Notes under the pieces: generated by a model
Seen by the model: only the letters and a program-made list of their open reading frames with translations
What the model was told of the DNA's origin: nothing
Database searches by the model: none
Position numbers and translations under genes: made by a program
DNA from: Zizania palustris
Taxonomy: Eukaryota > Streptophyta > Magnoliopsida > Poales > Poaceae
Assembly (NCBI GenBank): GCA_019279435.1
Contig: JAAALK010000080.1
Span: forward strand, 94,214,553 to 94,278,552
Direction of reading: 5' to 3'
DNA length: 64,000 bases
Shown: in pieces, positions 46,823 through 59,290 of the stretch
How the letters are laid out: every line of letters begins with the position of its first letter
Position numbering within the stretch: the first letter of the stretch is position 1

Positions 46823-47933
46823 GGGCAGCCTATAAATAGGGCCCCAATCCCTAGGGTTAGGCCACCCTTTTACTGAAATCACTTTTTAATCAATTCCTTG
46901 GGTCATTCCTCTTTGTTCCCTGTGTTTCTCTCTCCCTGCGTGCGCCGCCAGGCTCTGTTCTTGAGATTTTCCCAGTGATTGCTGTCTGTTCTTCTCATGA
47001 AGTTTATTCTCTAACGTTCTGCGCTGCCAGCATTTTTCCTGTGGTCAAGTTTGCCTTGTTTTGCATGTGAAATCATTTATTCCTGAGCGGAAGCTTCTCT
47101 GTTTGCTTCGTTCTGTTCTTCACGTGAATACTAGTTCATGTGGCTGATAGCAAGTAGTACTACTTTCCTGTAGCTATAGTGTGCTATTTTTCCTAGCCTT
47201 TTTGATCGAACAGATAGTGTCTAGTTTCTTCTCTGGCTGTTTCTATCGAAGCCCCTTTTCTCGTGTGAAGTCCAACTCTGTGAAGCAGGCTTCGAATCCG
47301 CAGGCTTCGAATCAGCAGGCTTCAAATCTACAGGCTTCGAATCCACGGGCTTCGAATCTGCAGGCTTCGAATCTGCAGGCTTCGAATCAGCAGACTTCGA
47401 ATCTGCAGGCTTCGAATCTGTAGGCTTTGAATCAGCAGACTTCGAATATGCAGGCTTTGAATCCGCAGGCTTTGAATCTGCAGGCTTTGAATCTGCTGGC
47501 TTCAAATCTGCAGGCTTCGAATCTGTAGACTTCGAATCGAATCTGCAGGCTTCAAATCCACAGGCTTCAAATCCACAGGCTTCAAATCCACAGGCTTCGA
47601 AGCAGGCTTAGACACTGTAGGCTTCGCCAAGTAACTTATTGGAGACAACTTTGAACAGTAATCTCTCAATCGGTTGCTGTGATTTATTTCTGTGAAGTTT
47701 TGATCTGCCATGATTTGAAAGCTTTGATTATTATTCCTATTAGCACTGTGTTGGTGTTTCATTGTTTAGAACATCGGTCGTTTCTAGGCTAGATACTTTT
47801 AGGCATTGGCGATCTGTTTACGTTTTGCTGCTAAGTCTTTTGAGGTGCGTTGGGTGTTGGGAGCAGGCCATTGATTCGAAAGAATTTTTTAGGCGCCCAT
47901 TCACCCCCTCTGGTCGCTACTTTTGGTCCTACA
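46823..47933 (+). repeat. Element C 5' LTR, truncated at its start
   Basis: It begins at gggcagcctataaatagg, which corresponds to 60456 in the 3' LTR, so U3 including the family's tgaggagcc start and the 120-bp-period duplication is missing. A TATA box, leader, a 15-bp minisatellite (47283-47605) and U5 are present; it ends ggtcctaca at 47933. Confidence 0.9.
47283..47605 (+). repeat. 15-bp minisatellite in element C 5' LTR
   Basis: About 21 copies of gcaggcttcgaatct with point variants; one unit near 47533 is irregular. TTCGAA is a palindrome in each unit. Because the unit is five codons without stops, several frames stay open (SKPAD, ASNLQ types); these are not genes. Confidence 0.95.
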
Positions 47934-47935
47934 AG

Positions 47936-47947
47936 TGGTATCAGAGC
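47936..47947 (+). other. Primer-binding site of element C
   Basis: tggtatcagagc, two bases after the LTR end; identical to element A's site. Confidence 0.95.
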
Positions 47948-47997
47948 CTGGTTAGGGTTTTTCCATATCTTAACCGGTTCTAAACCGAGTAGTGATC

Positions 47998-48454
47998 ATG
48001 ACGTCTCCTGGCAAGCTCCCGTCCTTGGAAGCCTATGGATATAACTATTGGAAGACTCACATGCGAGCCAATCTTATGAGCCAAGGTTCGAACATCCGAG
48101 ACATTTGTGTTCACGATACATTTGTTATATTGCCAGTTGCTGAGCATGGTACTCCTGGTATCATTGCCCAGCATCTGAGCAATAGTAAAGTTGTGAACAT
48201 TCTGTTTTCTGGTCTAGGTCCCATTGAGTTTGAGTGTGTGAGCCATCTCTCCACTGCGAGAGAGATCTGGGCTACCCTCAAGGCACACCATGAGGGAACA
48301 GCCTAGGTCAAGGCTCGGCTCTATCAGACCTACCGGCGTGAATATGAAAACTTCACACAAAAGCTGGGTGAATATGTTGAAGCTTTGTTTGGTCGTTTTC
48401 AATCGATCATAAACAAGCTTTGGGACAACAAGGCTGAGGGTGCTCAGTTAGTCT
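47998..48454 (+). pseudogene. gag: Element C gag, N-terminal part
   Basis: ATG 47998 opens MTSPGKLPSLEAYGYNYWK, very like element A. The capsid-like region runs to AEGAQLV, where element D interrupts it at 48455. A TAG at about 48304-48306 replaces the CAG found in A. The reading frame resumes at 58182 with SDHE, then a TAG where A has CAG. Confidence 0.9.
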
Positions 48455-49468
48455 TGAGGAGCCATGCTGAAAAGCGTGGGCCTCATGGCTCCAGAAGTGA
48501 TGAGTCATTGTCAATGATAGTCAAAGAGGACAGAAGAAGAAAGGAGATCTGCTGTTTCATGGGCCGCGTGTGACTCAGGTACACGGGCAGCGAGCGACTG
48601 TCGGGATGAGAGAGCTACAAAGTCGGGCTGGCCCAATCCGGGTACATGCATGGGCCAGAAGTAGCAGAAGACCCAGTGGGTTGTTGACCAGGATTGACTC
48701 AGGTACATGGGCGGTGAGTGATTGCCGGGCTGAGAGAGCTGCGGAATCGGGCCAGGCCAATCCGGGTACCTGGTGCAAAGTCGGTGCAGGCTTTGTCAGT
48801 TTCGGCGCAAAACTGACAACCGTTGATCTTGTATCGGACGGTCCAGAAGAGAAGCCGTAGTTGCTATGAAAGCTTAGCTTCCGGATAAGTCATCTGTATC
48901 TCTAGGCCCACAATCAGTCAGTCGAGTCTGTAAAAAATCCTAAGGGCAGTTGAGTCTTTTCCTTTATTTTAGAGTTTGTAAAAAACCCTAAGGGGATGGT
49001 GGAATATTCTAGGTCATTGGGCAGCCTATAAACAGGGCCCCAATCCCTAGGGTTGGACTACCCTTCCAGAATTCACTTTTCAATCTATTGGGTCATTTTG
49101 CTCCCTGCTGTTTCTCTCTCCTGTCCTTGAATGCGCCGCCAGGAAGCTTCCTGTGAGTTCATCTCAGATTTGTTTTTCTTCTTGTCTGGATGCTTTTATT
49201 CCTTCTGCATGTGGATTGCATCTAATTAATGGGTCTGCAGTATTCGGTTTGCTCACAGCGATTTTATTCCTGAGTTTGTGTGCTTCGATTGCTTCTGTTC
49301 TTCACGTAAAGAGTACTAGTTCTTGTTGGTTGCAAGTAGTACTACTTCACTGTAGCAACAGTACACTAGTACTCTAGCCTTGCTTTTTCCTGCACAGCTT
49401 TTTGATCGAGTTGACAGGGCTAAAGTCTCTTTTCTGGCTGTTTCTGGCGAAGCCCCTTATCTCTGTTC
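48455..49468 (+). repeat. Element D 5' LTR, 3' half deleted
   Basis: Starts tgaggagccatgctgaaaag and matches the first ~1,010 bp of D's 3' LTR (56168-57176), including the U3 duplication, telo-boxes and TATA box. It stops at ctctgttc; the next bases are gag. The missing part corresponds to 57177-58176. Confidence 0.9.
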
Positions 49469-51635
49469 AAAGGCCACTGAGGTTGATGTCCAGCTGAGAT
49501 CAAATCTCACTGGTTCTGGATCGAAGTCCTTGGCCCTTGCTACACCTTCTGTTGATCCCACTTCAGTGAGCTGTGCTGGTTTCTCTTTGATGTCTATCAC
49601 TGAGGACCAGCTTGAGTCTTTGGGAGATGATGATTTGTGTCTGTTTAACAACCGGGTGCGTCGTGTCTATGACAAAAGGATGTTCAAAATACACGGCACA
49701 AAATCCGGGTGCTTTGAGTGTGGTGATCCAGGACATTTCATCGCCGACTGCCCCAAGCGCAATGGACACAAGAAGGGCACCGGTGGTGGCTTCCACGACT
49801 CCAGCAAGCACGACAGCTCTTCCTTCAACAAGGGCAAGCCAAAGACCATATTCTTCAAGAAGGCCCTGAAGGACTACTGGCTGAGAGAACAAGAAGCGCG
49901 ACAAGGCCTTCTTCGCCGAGATGGAGAAGAGCTACTCCAAGCAGTCCACGTCTTCTTCCTCTTCATCGAGCTCAAACGATGAGGAGATCGTCATCAGGAA
50001 GGGGAATGGACAAGGACGATCAGGCAGGCCTCTGCTTCATGGCTTTCGGGGATAGACCGAAGAGCCACTCACACCAGCGCCGAAGATCCCGCAAGAGCTT
50101 CTGCTCAATGGCTCTTGGGGATAAGGAAGAGAAGAGCCCTCCGATGTCTCCGATGACGACAATGGAAAGGTATCATCTTATGAGCGTGAAATTGTTAATT
50201 TACTTGAGAGCAATCATCAGGAGTTAAAATATCGGGAAAAACTGCTTAGGGGGCCGAGAGGAGGATAGATGAGTTAGAGAGTGAGCTTGCCATAGCCAAC
50301 GACAAAATTGAGAGTCTATCTTCTTCCCCTTGCTTGGGTGATAGCAGTGAGTGCTCGAAGTGTGTGGTGCTTCTGTGTGACCTGTCGACTCTGAAGTCCA
50401 GGTACACAGAAAGGGTTGATGAGAGGGACGCTTTGGCCACTGAGCTTGAAAGCGCTCAGCTGGAGCTGAAAGATGCTCAAGCCACTGTCATCGCACCCTG
50501 TGTTGATTGCCCTTCTCATCTAGCTGCCTTAGCTGAGCTGAGATCCAAGGGCGATGAGCATTTGGGTGATTTGGAGATGTTGAGAGATGAGCTTGCGCAG
50601 ACTAGGCTAGAGCTTGAGACACTATCAGTTCCACCCACTGTCTGTGAGAACTGTTTGTCTCTTAGAATGGAATTGATCAAGCTGAAAGCTGAAAAGTCTG
50701 TCCAAGTAGAGAGTGAGTGTGAGACCTGCTTGTCTCACGTGGAGGTTCTAGCTTCCTTGAGAAAGGAGCTAGCTGATTCTCAGAATGATAACTTTTACCT
50801 CCGTTCTATCCTGAGTTGGATCAGTGCCAAAGAGCCACAGCTCGGCATGATGATCCAGCAGTTCAAGAGGCAGGATGGGTTTGGGGTAGGTTACACCTAC
50901 ACCAAGGCTGACTTTGAGAGTGCCATTAGCCGGGCATTGGAGTGGAGTAAAATGACTCCTGAGCAGAGATACCCCAAGACTCACTCCACTAAGTCTTCTC
51001 AGGCTTGTCAGCCCAAGGATGGAGTAATTCCTGAACCACCCAAAGCTCCACCCAAGAAACCTATCTGGGTTCCAAAGCCCAAACACATCCACACCTCTCT
51101 AGACTCTCTTCCTGGACCCTCTCAGCCCAAGAAGACAATAGCTAACACCACTAAGCCCAAGAACCCCAAGCCTCAACCACATCCCAAGAAGCCCACCTAC
51201 CATTGTGAGTACTGTCAGAGAGACGAGCATTTTGCGGAGTTTTGCTTCAGGAGGAAGCGGGTTGAGAGAGCAGAGAGAGCTCGTGGTGATCAGGAGCAGT
51301 TCTACCAGCAGGGTGGCAGACTGCGTGTTCCTTGACGCGGGGAGAGGCTGGAGGCCAGACCGCGTTGTGTAGGTGGTGGTAGAGGAGACGACTTTCTTGC
51401 ACGTGCTCCAGTTGGTGGTGTCTGTTCCAGCAGAGCTCCAGGCCGTTTTGGCTACGGTCCCGGACCTCGTGGCCGAAGCTTTAGGCAGAACCGAGGACCG
51501 CGCTTTGAGCCGCGTTTTGTTCCGATCTCTCAAAATGATTTCTGCTTCCCGTCTTTTGAACAGATGGCTCGACACTAGTTTAGCTCTTTTGCTAAACCTG
51601 GTGCCGGACCATTTGCTCCCACTTACAGCCACTGA
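49469..51635 (+). pseudogene. gag: Element D gag, C-terminal part
   Basis: It enters at KATEVDVQLRSN. First knuckle CFECGDPGHFIADC (about 49711-49752), a frameshift near 49882 and others near 50000-50270, four CxxC coiled-coil modules (about 50345-50790), and a second knuckle region near 51205 (CEYCQRDEHFAEFC, with the Gly of the knuckle changed to Glu). Nonsense codons: TGA 51333-51335 (CGA in A) and TAG 51576-51578 (TGG in A). Ends at TGA 51633-51635 as in A. Confidence 0.88.
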
Positions 51636-51637
51636 TT

Positions 51638-54600
51638 GTGCAGGATCGGGGACTAGAGGACGTTTGGATCATGGACTCAGGATGCTCTCGCCACATGACG
51701 GGGCATCGCAGATGGTTCTCCAGTCTCACTCCCCCGAGCTCCAAAGAGTACATCACCATCGGGAACAGTGGTCAAGGGAAAGTAAGTGGCATTGGCTCAA
51801 TTTACATTTCAGACCATTATTCCTTGAAGAATGTTGCTTTAGTTAAAAATCTGAACTTTAACTTGATTTCGGTTTTGCAACTTCTTGAGGATGGTTTGGA
51901 AGTGCGTTTTAAGAAGGGCAATTCTTTTGTGATTGATTCTAGAGGGTCTTTGGTTTGCCAGATTTTACCTTTCGGTAAAGTTTTTTGCATTGACTTCTCT
52001 ACTTCTTTTGGCCCTTCTCGTTGTTTGATTGCTGGATCTTCTTCTGAGCTCTGGAAGCGGCATAGGAGGTTAGGTCATTTGAGTTTTGATCTGCTAGTCA
52101 GGTTAAGCTCTATGGACCTCATCCGAGGATTGCCCAAGCTTAAAATGGAGAAAGATCTAGTGTGTCATCCCTGTCATCATGGGAAAATGCTTGCCGCCTC
52201 TCACTCACCTGTGACTCAGGTGATGACTTCGTATCCGGGCGAGCTATTACACTTTGACACTGTAGGTCCAGCTCGCGTACGCTCAGTCGGTGGGAAGTGG
52301 TATGCACTTGTCATTGTTGACGACGTTTCTCGATTCTCATGGGTTTTCTTTTTGGAGTCTAAGGATGAAACGTTTCAGTTTGTTCATGACCTGATTTTGA
52401 AGCTGAAGAATGAGAACAATGGTCGGATGCGAGCAATTGGCTCCGACAACGGCTCTGAGTTCAAGAACTCTCAGTCCGTCAGCTTCTGTAGTGATCAGGG
52501 TCTGGACCATCAGTTTTCTTCTCCTTACACTCCCCCACAGAACGGCGTTGTGGAATGAAAGAACCGCACGCTAGTCGAGATGGCTAGGACGATGCTCGAT
52601 GAGCATAGGACTCTTAGGCATTTTTGGGCTGAAGCCATGAACACGGCATGCAATCTGGCCAACAGCATTTTTCTTCGAGCTTACTTAGGTAAGACTTCAT
52701 ATGAGTTGCGGTTTGGCAGACAGCCCAAGGTGAGCCACTTGCGAGCGTTTGGCTGCAAGTGCTTTGTGCTCAATAAGGGTGGGCATTTGGACAAATTTGA
52801 GTCTCGTTGCTGGGATGGAGTTTTTCTTGGCTATGCATTGCATTCTCGAGGCTTCCGTGTTTGGAACCTCAACTACGAGTAGCTTGTCGAGACTTGCGAA
52901 GTTTCTTTTGATGAGTCCTTGCCTTCTTTGACTCCTTCTTTTGAGCCTTCTGATGGTGAGCTTGGAGAGTCCATCTTCGAGGAAGATGAGGATACTCCAG
53001 CCGCTAATGAGGGTGGGCCTTCTGCACCCCCTGCAGAGCCCACACCTTCTGAGACTTCGACTGAGGATGAGGGCAGACCTCTGATCACTTCTTCCACTTT
53101 GATCGAGCCCCCTCAGTCGAGTCTAGAGGTGCCAGCTGCTGACTCTGGTGAGGTGACTTCAGATCACCAGGGAACCCGAATAGTTCAGCGTGATCGCCCC
53201 TCAAAGCTCATCATCGATGATTTGACTAAGAGAACTTTGCGTTCATCTGGTAACTCTCTTGCTGTGTTTTCCGAATCTGCTTTTGTTGCATCTTTTGAGC
53301 CGAGAGATGTTTCTCATGCTCTTTCTGATTCAAATTGGATTAATGCTATGTAAGAAGAGCTTGAGAACTTTGTCCGTAATCGGGTTTGGACACTAGTTGA
53401 GCCGCCACCAGGATGCAACCCCATAGGCACCAAGTGGGTGTTCAAGAACAAACAAGGTGAAGATGGGGTTGTGGTGCGCAACAAAGCTCGATTAGTTGCC
53501 CAGGGTTTTTTCCAGAAGGAGGGTATTGATTTTGAAGAAACTTTCGCCCCTGTTGCCCGTCTTGAGTCCATTCGCATTCTCTTAGCTTTTGCCGCTTCGA
53601 AGGGTTTTAAGCTTTTTCAAATGGACGTTAAGAGTGCTTTTCTGAACGGGTTCATAGAGGAGGAAGTTTATGTTAGGCAGCCCCTCGGTTTTGAGAACCC
53701 TAAGTTTCCTCGACATGTTTTTAAGCTTCAAAAGGCTTTATACGGGTTGAAGCAAGCCCCCAGGGCTTGGTATGACCGTTTGAAGCAATTTTTGTTGGGG
53801 AAGGGCTTTGTGATGGGTTCGGTGGATAAGACTCTCTTTTTGCTCAGAGTTGCTTCTGATTTCTTGGTTGCTCAGATTTACGTGGACGATATTATCTTTA
53901 GCGGTACTACTGATTCTCTTGTGTCCAATTTTTCTGAGCAGATGCACAGCGAGTTTGAGATGAGCCTCATGGGTGAGCTCAAGTATTTCTTAGGGCTCCA
54001 GATCAAGCAGACCAAGGACTGACACTTTCATCCACCAAGGTAAGTACACTCGCGATATGCTTAAGAAATTTGACTTTGGTGGAGAATTGAAGCCGCAGAT
54101 GACCCCGATGGGCACATCTGGGGGCCTGGACAAGGACAAGAGCGGCGTCAAGGTCAATGAGAAAGAATTTCGAGGGATGATTGGTTCGCTGTTGTATTTG
54201 ACGGCAACAAGACAAGACATACAGTTCACCGTGGGACTTTGCGCACGTTTCCTGTCTTCACCATGCACGTCTCATCGGCAGGTTGTCAAGCGCATATTCA
54301 GGTATCTCACTTATGCGCCCGACCTTGGTCTTTTCTATTCAGCTTCATCATCTCTTGATTTATCTGGCTTTTCAGATGCCGACTTTGGTGGGTGCCGATT
54401 GGATCGCAAGTCGACTTCTGGTACTTGCCAGTTTCTTGGCTCTTCCCTTGTTTCTTGGTCTTCTCTAAAGCAATCTGAAGTTGCTCTTTCGACCACTGAG
54501 GCTAAGTATGTAGCTGCTGCTAGCTGCTGCTCACAGTTAGTTTGGATGATTTCCACTCTGCGAGATTTTGGGTTATTCTTTCCTACTAGGGTTCCATTGT

Positions 54601-54830
54601 TTTGCGACAGCACCAGTGCTATTAGTGTAGGGAAAAACCCATGTCTCCATTCAAAAACCAAACACATTGATGTGCGCTTTCATTTTCTGCGGGATCAATA
54701 TGAGAAAGGTGTCATTGACCTTGTTCATGTTGATACCCATCATCAGTTGGCTGACATTTTCACCAAACCCCTAGATCAGTCTACCTTTGAGCGTTTACGA
54801 GGGGATTTGGGTGTTGTGTATCCTTTCTAG
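51638..54830 (+). pseudogene. pol: Element D pol: protease, integrase, reverse transcriptase, RNase H
   Basis: Same domains and order as A. WIMDSGCSRHMTG protease; WKRHRRLGHLSF and CHPCHHGK zinc finger; integrase D...D...E with HFDTVGPARVRSV and GSDNGSEFKNS; RT with QMDVKSAFLNG and YVDDIIFSG; RNase H with SDADFGGCRLDRKSTSG and KHIDVRFHFLRDQYEKG; stop after VVYPF at 54830. Breaks: TGA at about 52555 (CGA in A, just after the integrase catalytic Glu), TAG at about 52879 (CAG in A), TAA at about 53349 (CAA in A), and a 1-nt insertion near 54017. All three nonsense changes are C to T. Confidence 0.93.
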
Positions 54831-56167
54831 GATATTTTGCGTCAGTTTTTCTTTCTTTTTGCTCTTTTCTTGAGTCTTTTTGTGTGTGTTCATATCTTGC
54901 ATATTCACATATCACACTTTAGAGCTGCTTCTGTTATATGATTGAACTGCTTTACTTATTCTAGCTGGTACATGCTTTTGAATACTTGTCAATGATCATG
55001 CTTTAGTTCAGTTCACTTTATATGTCTGATATCTATCATATGCATGGCTTTTATGTTTTAAAACTTGAAAAATGATCACCATTGCTTCTGGTAACTAGCA
55101 TGTGTAGGCTGAATGTTTTTGCTATCTGATACATGCCTTGTAGCTAGTTCCTGACTTAGGTGCAAACATGCAACTTGGACATCTTTCTGCTTTACAACAT
55201 GGAAATGTGCTATAAAAATGATGAAACATCAAGAAAAATGAAAATTCCATGCCTTTTTATGCATAACTTGAAAAGATCCAGGTGGGTTTGTCTTGTCGCA
55301 TTGCATTGTTCTGGACTACGTACCATAGCACTTCGGTATGAACTAGGACACTGTAGTGTATGCCAAGACTAATGTCTTAAGCTTCTGATGGTCTAGTTCT
55401 GGCCTAGGCTTGACTTGGTCAGTCAGCATAAGGTTTGACATGCAAATAACCGCTGGCAAAAATGAAAAAGGAAAAATAAAAGCCTAAAAATTTAAATAAT
55501 AACAAGTTTGCTGAAGCACTTTGTTTTGGACAATGCTTATCATGGTAGATATCAGTTAGCTTCTACATCCAATGTTTTACCTTGCTTGTCAACCGGAAAA
55601 TGTGGTGATGTTTTTGTTTGCAAAAATTGAAAATGCGTGCAAATGACTTTCTTTAGATATCATCTGTTGCACTGATCATGCCATGTATCTTAGACAGTAT
55701 GTCTTTTGCTGTATCTGTTCGATGTTGTAATTGCAGTCAATTATATCTGAGAAGCATGCTTTCTACACTCCACATGCACCCCAGTTGCATTCATTGCATA
55801 TTTTGAGGGGGAGTTGCATTTCAGGGCGAGTCTGTGTCTCTTTTGAGTGCTTGATGAGTTCACTTGTCAACAAGGGGGAGAAATCTTGGAATGTGAGTAT
55901 AAGGGGGAGTCTTTGTCCCGTTTGTCCTTACTCTTTTGATATCCTTGTTGATGTTTCTGAGATCGCACTCATGTTGAGCTTTTACTTTTGGTTAACCATA
56001 ATGACTGCTTCTTGCTTTTATGCGGCTTTTGGTCATTAGGGTTAAACTTTTACTTTATTTTCTTTCTCCTTGTTTTCTTGTGCTTTGTTTTCGTGTTTCC
56101 ACAGTTGTTCACAGGTTCTGAAGAGCTAGAAGTGAAGTGTTGACAATGCACTCATCAAGGGGGAGAT
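54831..56167 (+). promoter_or_regulatory. Element D 3' noncoding region with polypurine tracts
   Basis: Homologous to A 12248-13648 with small indels. Purine tracts at about 55806-55814, 55873-55884, 55899-55909 and, next to the LTR, 56156-56167. The conserved block shared with A and B lies at about 55265-55460. No coding sequence. Confidence 0.8.
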
Positions 56168-58176
56168 TAAGGAGCCATGTTGAAAAGCGTGGGCCTCATG
56201 GCTCCAGAAGTGATGAGTCATTGTCAACGATAGTCAAAGAGGACAGAAGAAGAAAGGAGATCTACTGTTTCATGGGCCGCGTGTGACTCAGGTACACGGG
56301 TAGCGAGCGACAGTCGGGCTGAGAGAGCTGCAAAGTCGGGCTGGCCCAATCTGGGTACATGGCCAGAAGTAGCAGAAGACCCACTAGGCTGTTGACCAGG
56401 ATTGACTCAGGTACACGGGCGGTGAGTGATTGTCGGGCTGAGAGAGCTCCGGAATTGGGCCGGCCCAATCCGGATACCTGGTGCAAAGTCGGTGGAGGCT
56501 TTGTTAGTTTCGACACAAAACTAACAACCGTTGATCTTGTATCGGACTGTCCAGAAGAGAAGTCGTAGTTGCTACGAAAGCTTAGCTTCCGGATAAGTCA
56601 TCTGTATCTCTAGGCCCACAGTCAGTCAATCGAGTCTGTAAAAAATCCTAAGGGCAGTTGAGTCTTTTCCTTTATTTTAGAGTCTGTAAAAAACCCTAAG
56701 GGGCTGGTGGAATATTCTAGGTCATTGGGCAGCCTATAAATAGGGCCCCAATCCCTAGGGTTGGACTACCCTTCCATAATTCACTTTTCAATCTATTGGG
56801 TCATTTTGCTCCCTGCTGTTTCTCTCTCCTGTCCTTGAATGCGCCGCCAGGAAGCTTCCTATGAGTTCATCTCAGATTTGTTTTTCTTCTTGTCTGGATG
56901 CTTTTATCCCTTCTGCATGTGGATTGCATCTAATTAATGGGTTTGCAGTATTTGGTTTGCTCACAGCGATTTTATTCCTGAGTTTGTGTGCTTCGATTGC
57001 TTCTGTTCTTCACGTAAAGAGTACTAGTTCTTGCTGGTTGCAAGTAGTACTACTTCACTGTAGCAACAGTACACTAGTACTCTAGCCTTGCTTTTTCCTG
57101 CACAGCTTTTTGATCGAGTTGACAGGGCTATAGTCTCTTTTCTGGCTGTTTCTGGCGAAGCCCCTTATCTCTGTTCGAAGTCCCTCAGCTTCGTGAGGCA
57201 GGCTTCGATCTGACATCCTCGAGGGCTCCGCTTGAACTTCGAACTTCACTTTGTGTACTGTGTTGCTAGCTTCGAAGTACGTTTTTTGTGCGGTCAGCTT
57301 TACATACTTCGACCGTCTGTGCGAAGGTATATTCCGACAGGCTTCAAAGTTGACTTTGAAGCTAGTCTCTCTTATATACTTCGCTCGACGTGTAGTCTCT
57401 GAGATCTTTCTACTGCCGTCATTTTCGAGGGTCACAGCTTGTGAGTTCGAAGCTTGTCATTCGAAGTGTGTTTGTGATCTTCAACTTCTTGTGTGTCAAC
57501 ACCTGCAGACTTCGTTTCGAAGCTGGCCTGTGGTTCGAAGGTCATACCTCGATATTGCTAGCTTCGAAGGTAGTCGTGTAGGCTTCGAGTTGATCTTGCT
57601 GCTGTGTATCTGGCTTCGCTTGTCTTTCAGAGGTTGATTTTCTGTGAGCTTGTTCGAACCTTTCTGTTCGAAGTCTAGGCTTCGAAGTACACTGTTTGAA
57701 GCAAGCTTCGATACTCTCATACTTCGCTTCGAAGCATACTTCGCTCTCTGCCACACTCGAACTAGGCTAGACCAAACAAACCTTCGGCACGTCAACGATA
57801 ACCTTCGCTCGATTTCGACAAGCAACTCCAAAGCAGGCTTCGACCAGCGAAGCAGGCTTCGCCAAGTTCCGAACAGGAGACAAATTTGAACAGTAACTTC
57901 TCATCTCACTTTATATACACTTAGATCATTCATTGAGAAGTTTGACCTGCCATGCATTGGATATTTTAGTTTATCTGCCTGTTAGCACTGCTTTAGTGTT
58001 TCTCCGATTTTAACATCAGTTGCTTCTAGGCTAGATACCTTTAGACTTAGGCAATCTGTCATACTTTGATTCTTAGTCTTTTGAGGCGCGTTGGGTGTTG
58101 GGAGCAGGCCATTAATTCGAAAGAATTTTTTTAGGCACCCATTCACCCCCCTCTGGTCGCTACTTTCGGTCGTACA
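56168..58176 (+). repeat. Element D 3' LTR
   Basis: 2,009 bp from taaggagccatgttgaaa to cggtcgtaca. The first dinucleotide is TA instead of TG, probably a G-to-A change. The second half (57170-57870) has many cttcgaag palindromes and a run of caggcttcga phrases, as in the solo LTR at 30840. The first ~1,010 bp are close to D's 5' LTR fragment. Confidence 0.93.
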
Positions 58177-58181
58177 AGACT

Positions 58182-59290
58182 CAGATCACGAGTAGGCACT
58201 CAAGGTTCTCCATACCTTGGACCAAAAGATCTGGGAGATCAAGGTATCCTCTATCGTTGAGAGCACTTCTTATGATACCTTTACCATTTATGAGTTGTTT
58301 AGCAAGCTGAAGGCCACTGAGGTTGATATCCAGCTGAGATCAAATCTCACTGGTTCTGGATCAAAGTCCCTTGCCCTTGCTACACCTTCTGTTGATCCCA
58401 CTTATGTGAGCTGTGATGGGTTCTCTTTGATGTCTATCACTGAGGACCAGCTTGAGTCTTTGGGAGATGATGACTTGTGTCTTTTTAACAACCGGGTGCG
58501 TCGTGTTTATGACAAGAGAATGTTCAAAAGACACGACACAAAATCTGGGTGCTTTGAGTGTGGTGATCCAGGACACTTAATCACCGACTGCCCCAAGCGC
58601 AATGGACACAAGAAGGGCACCGGTGGTGGCTTCCACGACTCTGGCAAGCACGACAGCTCTTCCTTCAACAAGGGCAAGCCGAAGACCAGATTCTTCAAGA
58701 AGGCCCTGAAGGACTACCGGCGAGAGAACAAGAAGCACAACAAGGCCTTCTTCGCCGTGATGGAGAAGAGCTACTCCAAGCAGTCCACGTCATCTTCCTC
58801 TTCATCGAGCTCAAGCGATGAGGAGATCATCATTAGGAAGGGGAAGGACAAGGACGATCCGGTAGGCCTCTGCTTCATGGCTTTTGGGGACAGACCGAAG
58901 AGCCGCTCACACCAGCGCCGAAGATCCCGCAAGAGCTTTTGTTCAATGGCTTTTGGGGATAAGGAAGAGAAGAGCTCCTCCGATGACTTCGACGACGACG
59001 ACGACGACGAAAAGGTAACATCTTATGAGCGCGAAATCGTTGATTTACTTGAAAGCAATCGTCAGGAGTTAAAATATCGGGAAAAACTGCTTAGGGGGCC
59101 AAGAAGAGGATAGATGAGTTAGACAGTGAGCTTGCCATAGACAACGGCATAATTGAGAGTCTATCTTCTTCCCCCTGCTTGGGTGATAGCAGTGAGTGCC
59201 CGAAGTGTGAGGTGCTTCTGTGTGACCTGTCGAATCTGAAGTACAGGTACACAGAAAGGGTTGATGAGAGGGACAGTTTTGGCCACTGAG
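58182..59290 (+). pseudogene. gag: Element C gag, continued after element D
   Basis: It resumes in frame with the part at 47998-48454. A TAG stands at about 58193; then WEIKVSSIVESTSYDTFTIYE, CFECGDPGHLITDC (knuckle, about 58549-58590), Ser/Asp-rich stretch, and start of the coiled coil. A frameshift occurs at about 59098 (RGPRRG then stop); the other frame continues to about 59288 (RYTERVDERD). There the deletion junction to the 3' noncoding region removes the remaining Gag, including the second knuckle. Confidence 0.9.

Larger units (their letters stand above)
48455..58176 (+). mobile_element. Ty1/copia Sirevirus-type element D, nested in the gag of C
   Basis: 5' LTR fragment (48455-49468), C-terminal three-fifths of gag, nearly complete pol, 3' noncoding region and 3' LTR (56168-58176). 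Flanks are agtct (48450-48454) and agact (58177-58181), a 5-bp duplication with one difference. A deletion of about 2 kb removed the end of the 5' LTR, the primer site and the gag start, joining LTR to gag at 49468/49469. Gag and pol have multiple stops. Without a primer site it cannot be reverse transcribed. Confidence 0.92.

Noticed and set aside
47181..47762. Repetitive proteins (SKPADSKPAD, ASNLQ types) in several frames, and the same at 60814-61511
   Set aside because: The frames follow from a 15-bp stop-free minisatellite inside LTRs and exist on both strands; they are not genes.
49380..49982. LTR-gag fusion protein in element D
   Set aside because: The frame is open across the junction but has no ATG in the LTR part, so a designed fusion is not supported.
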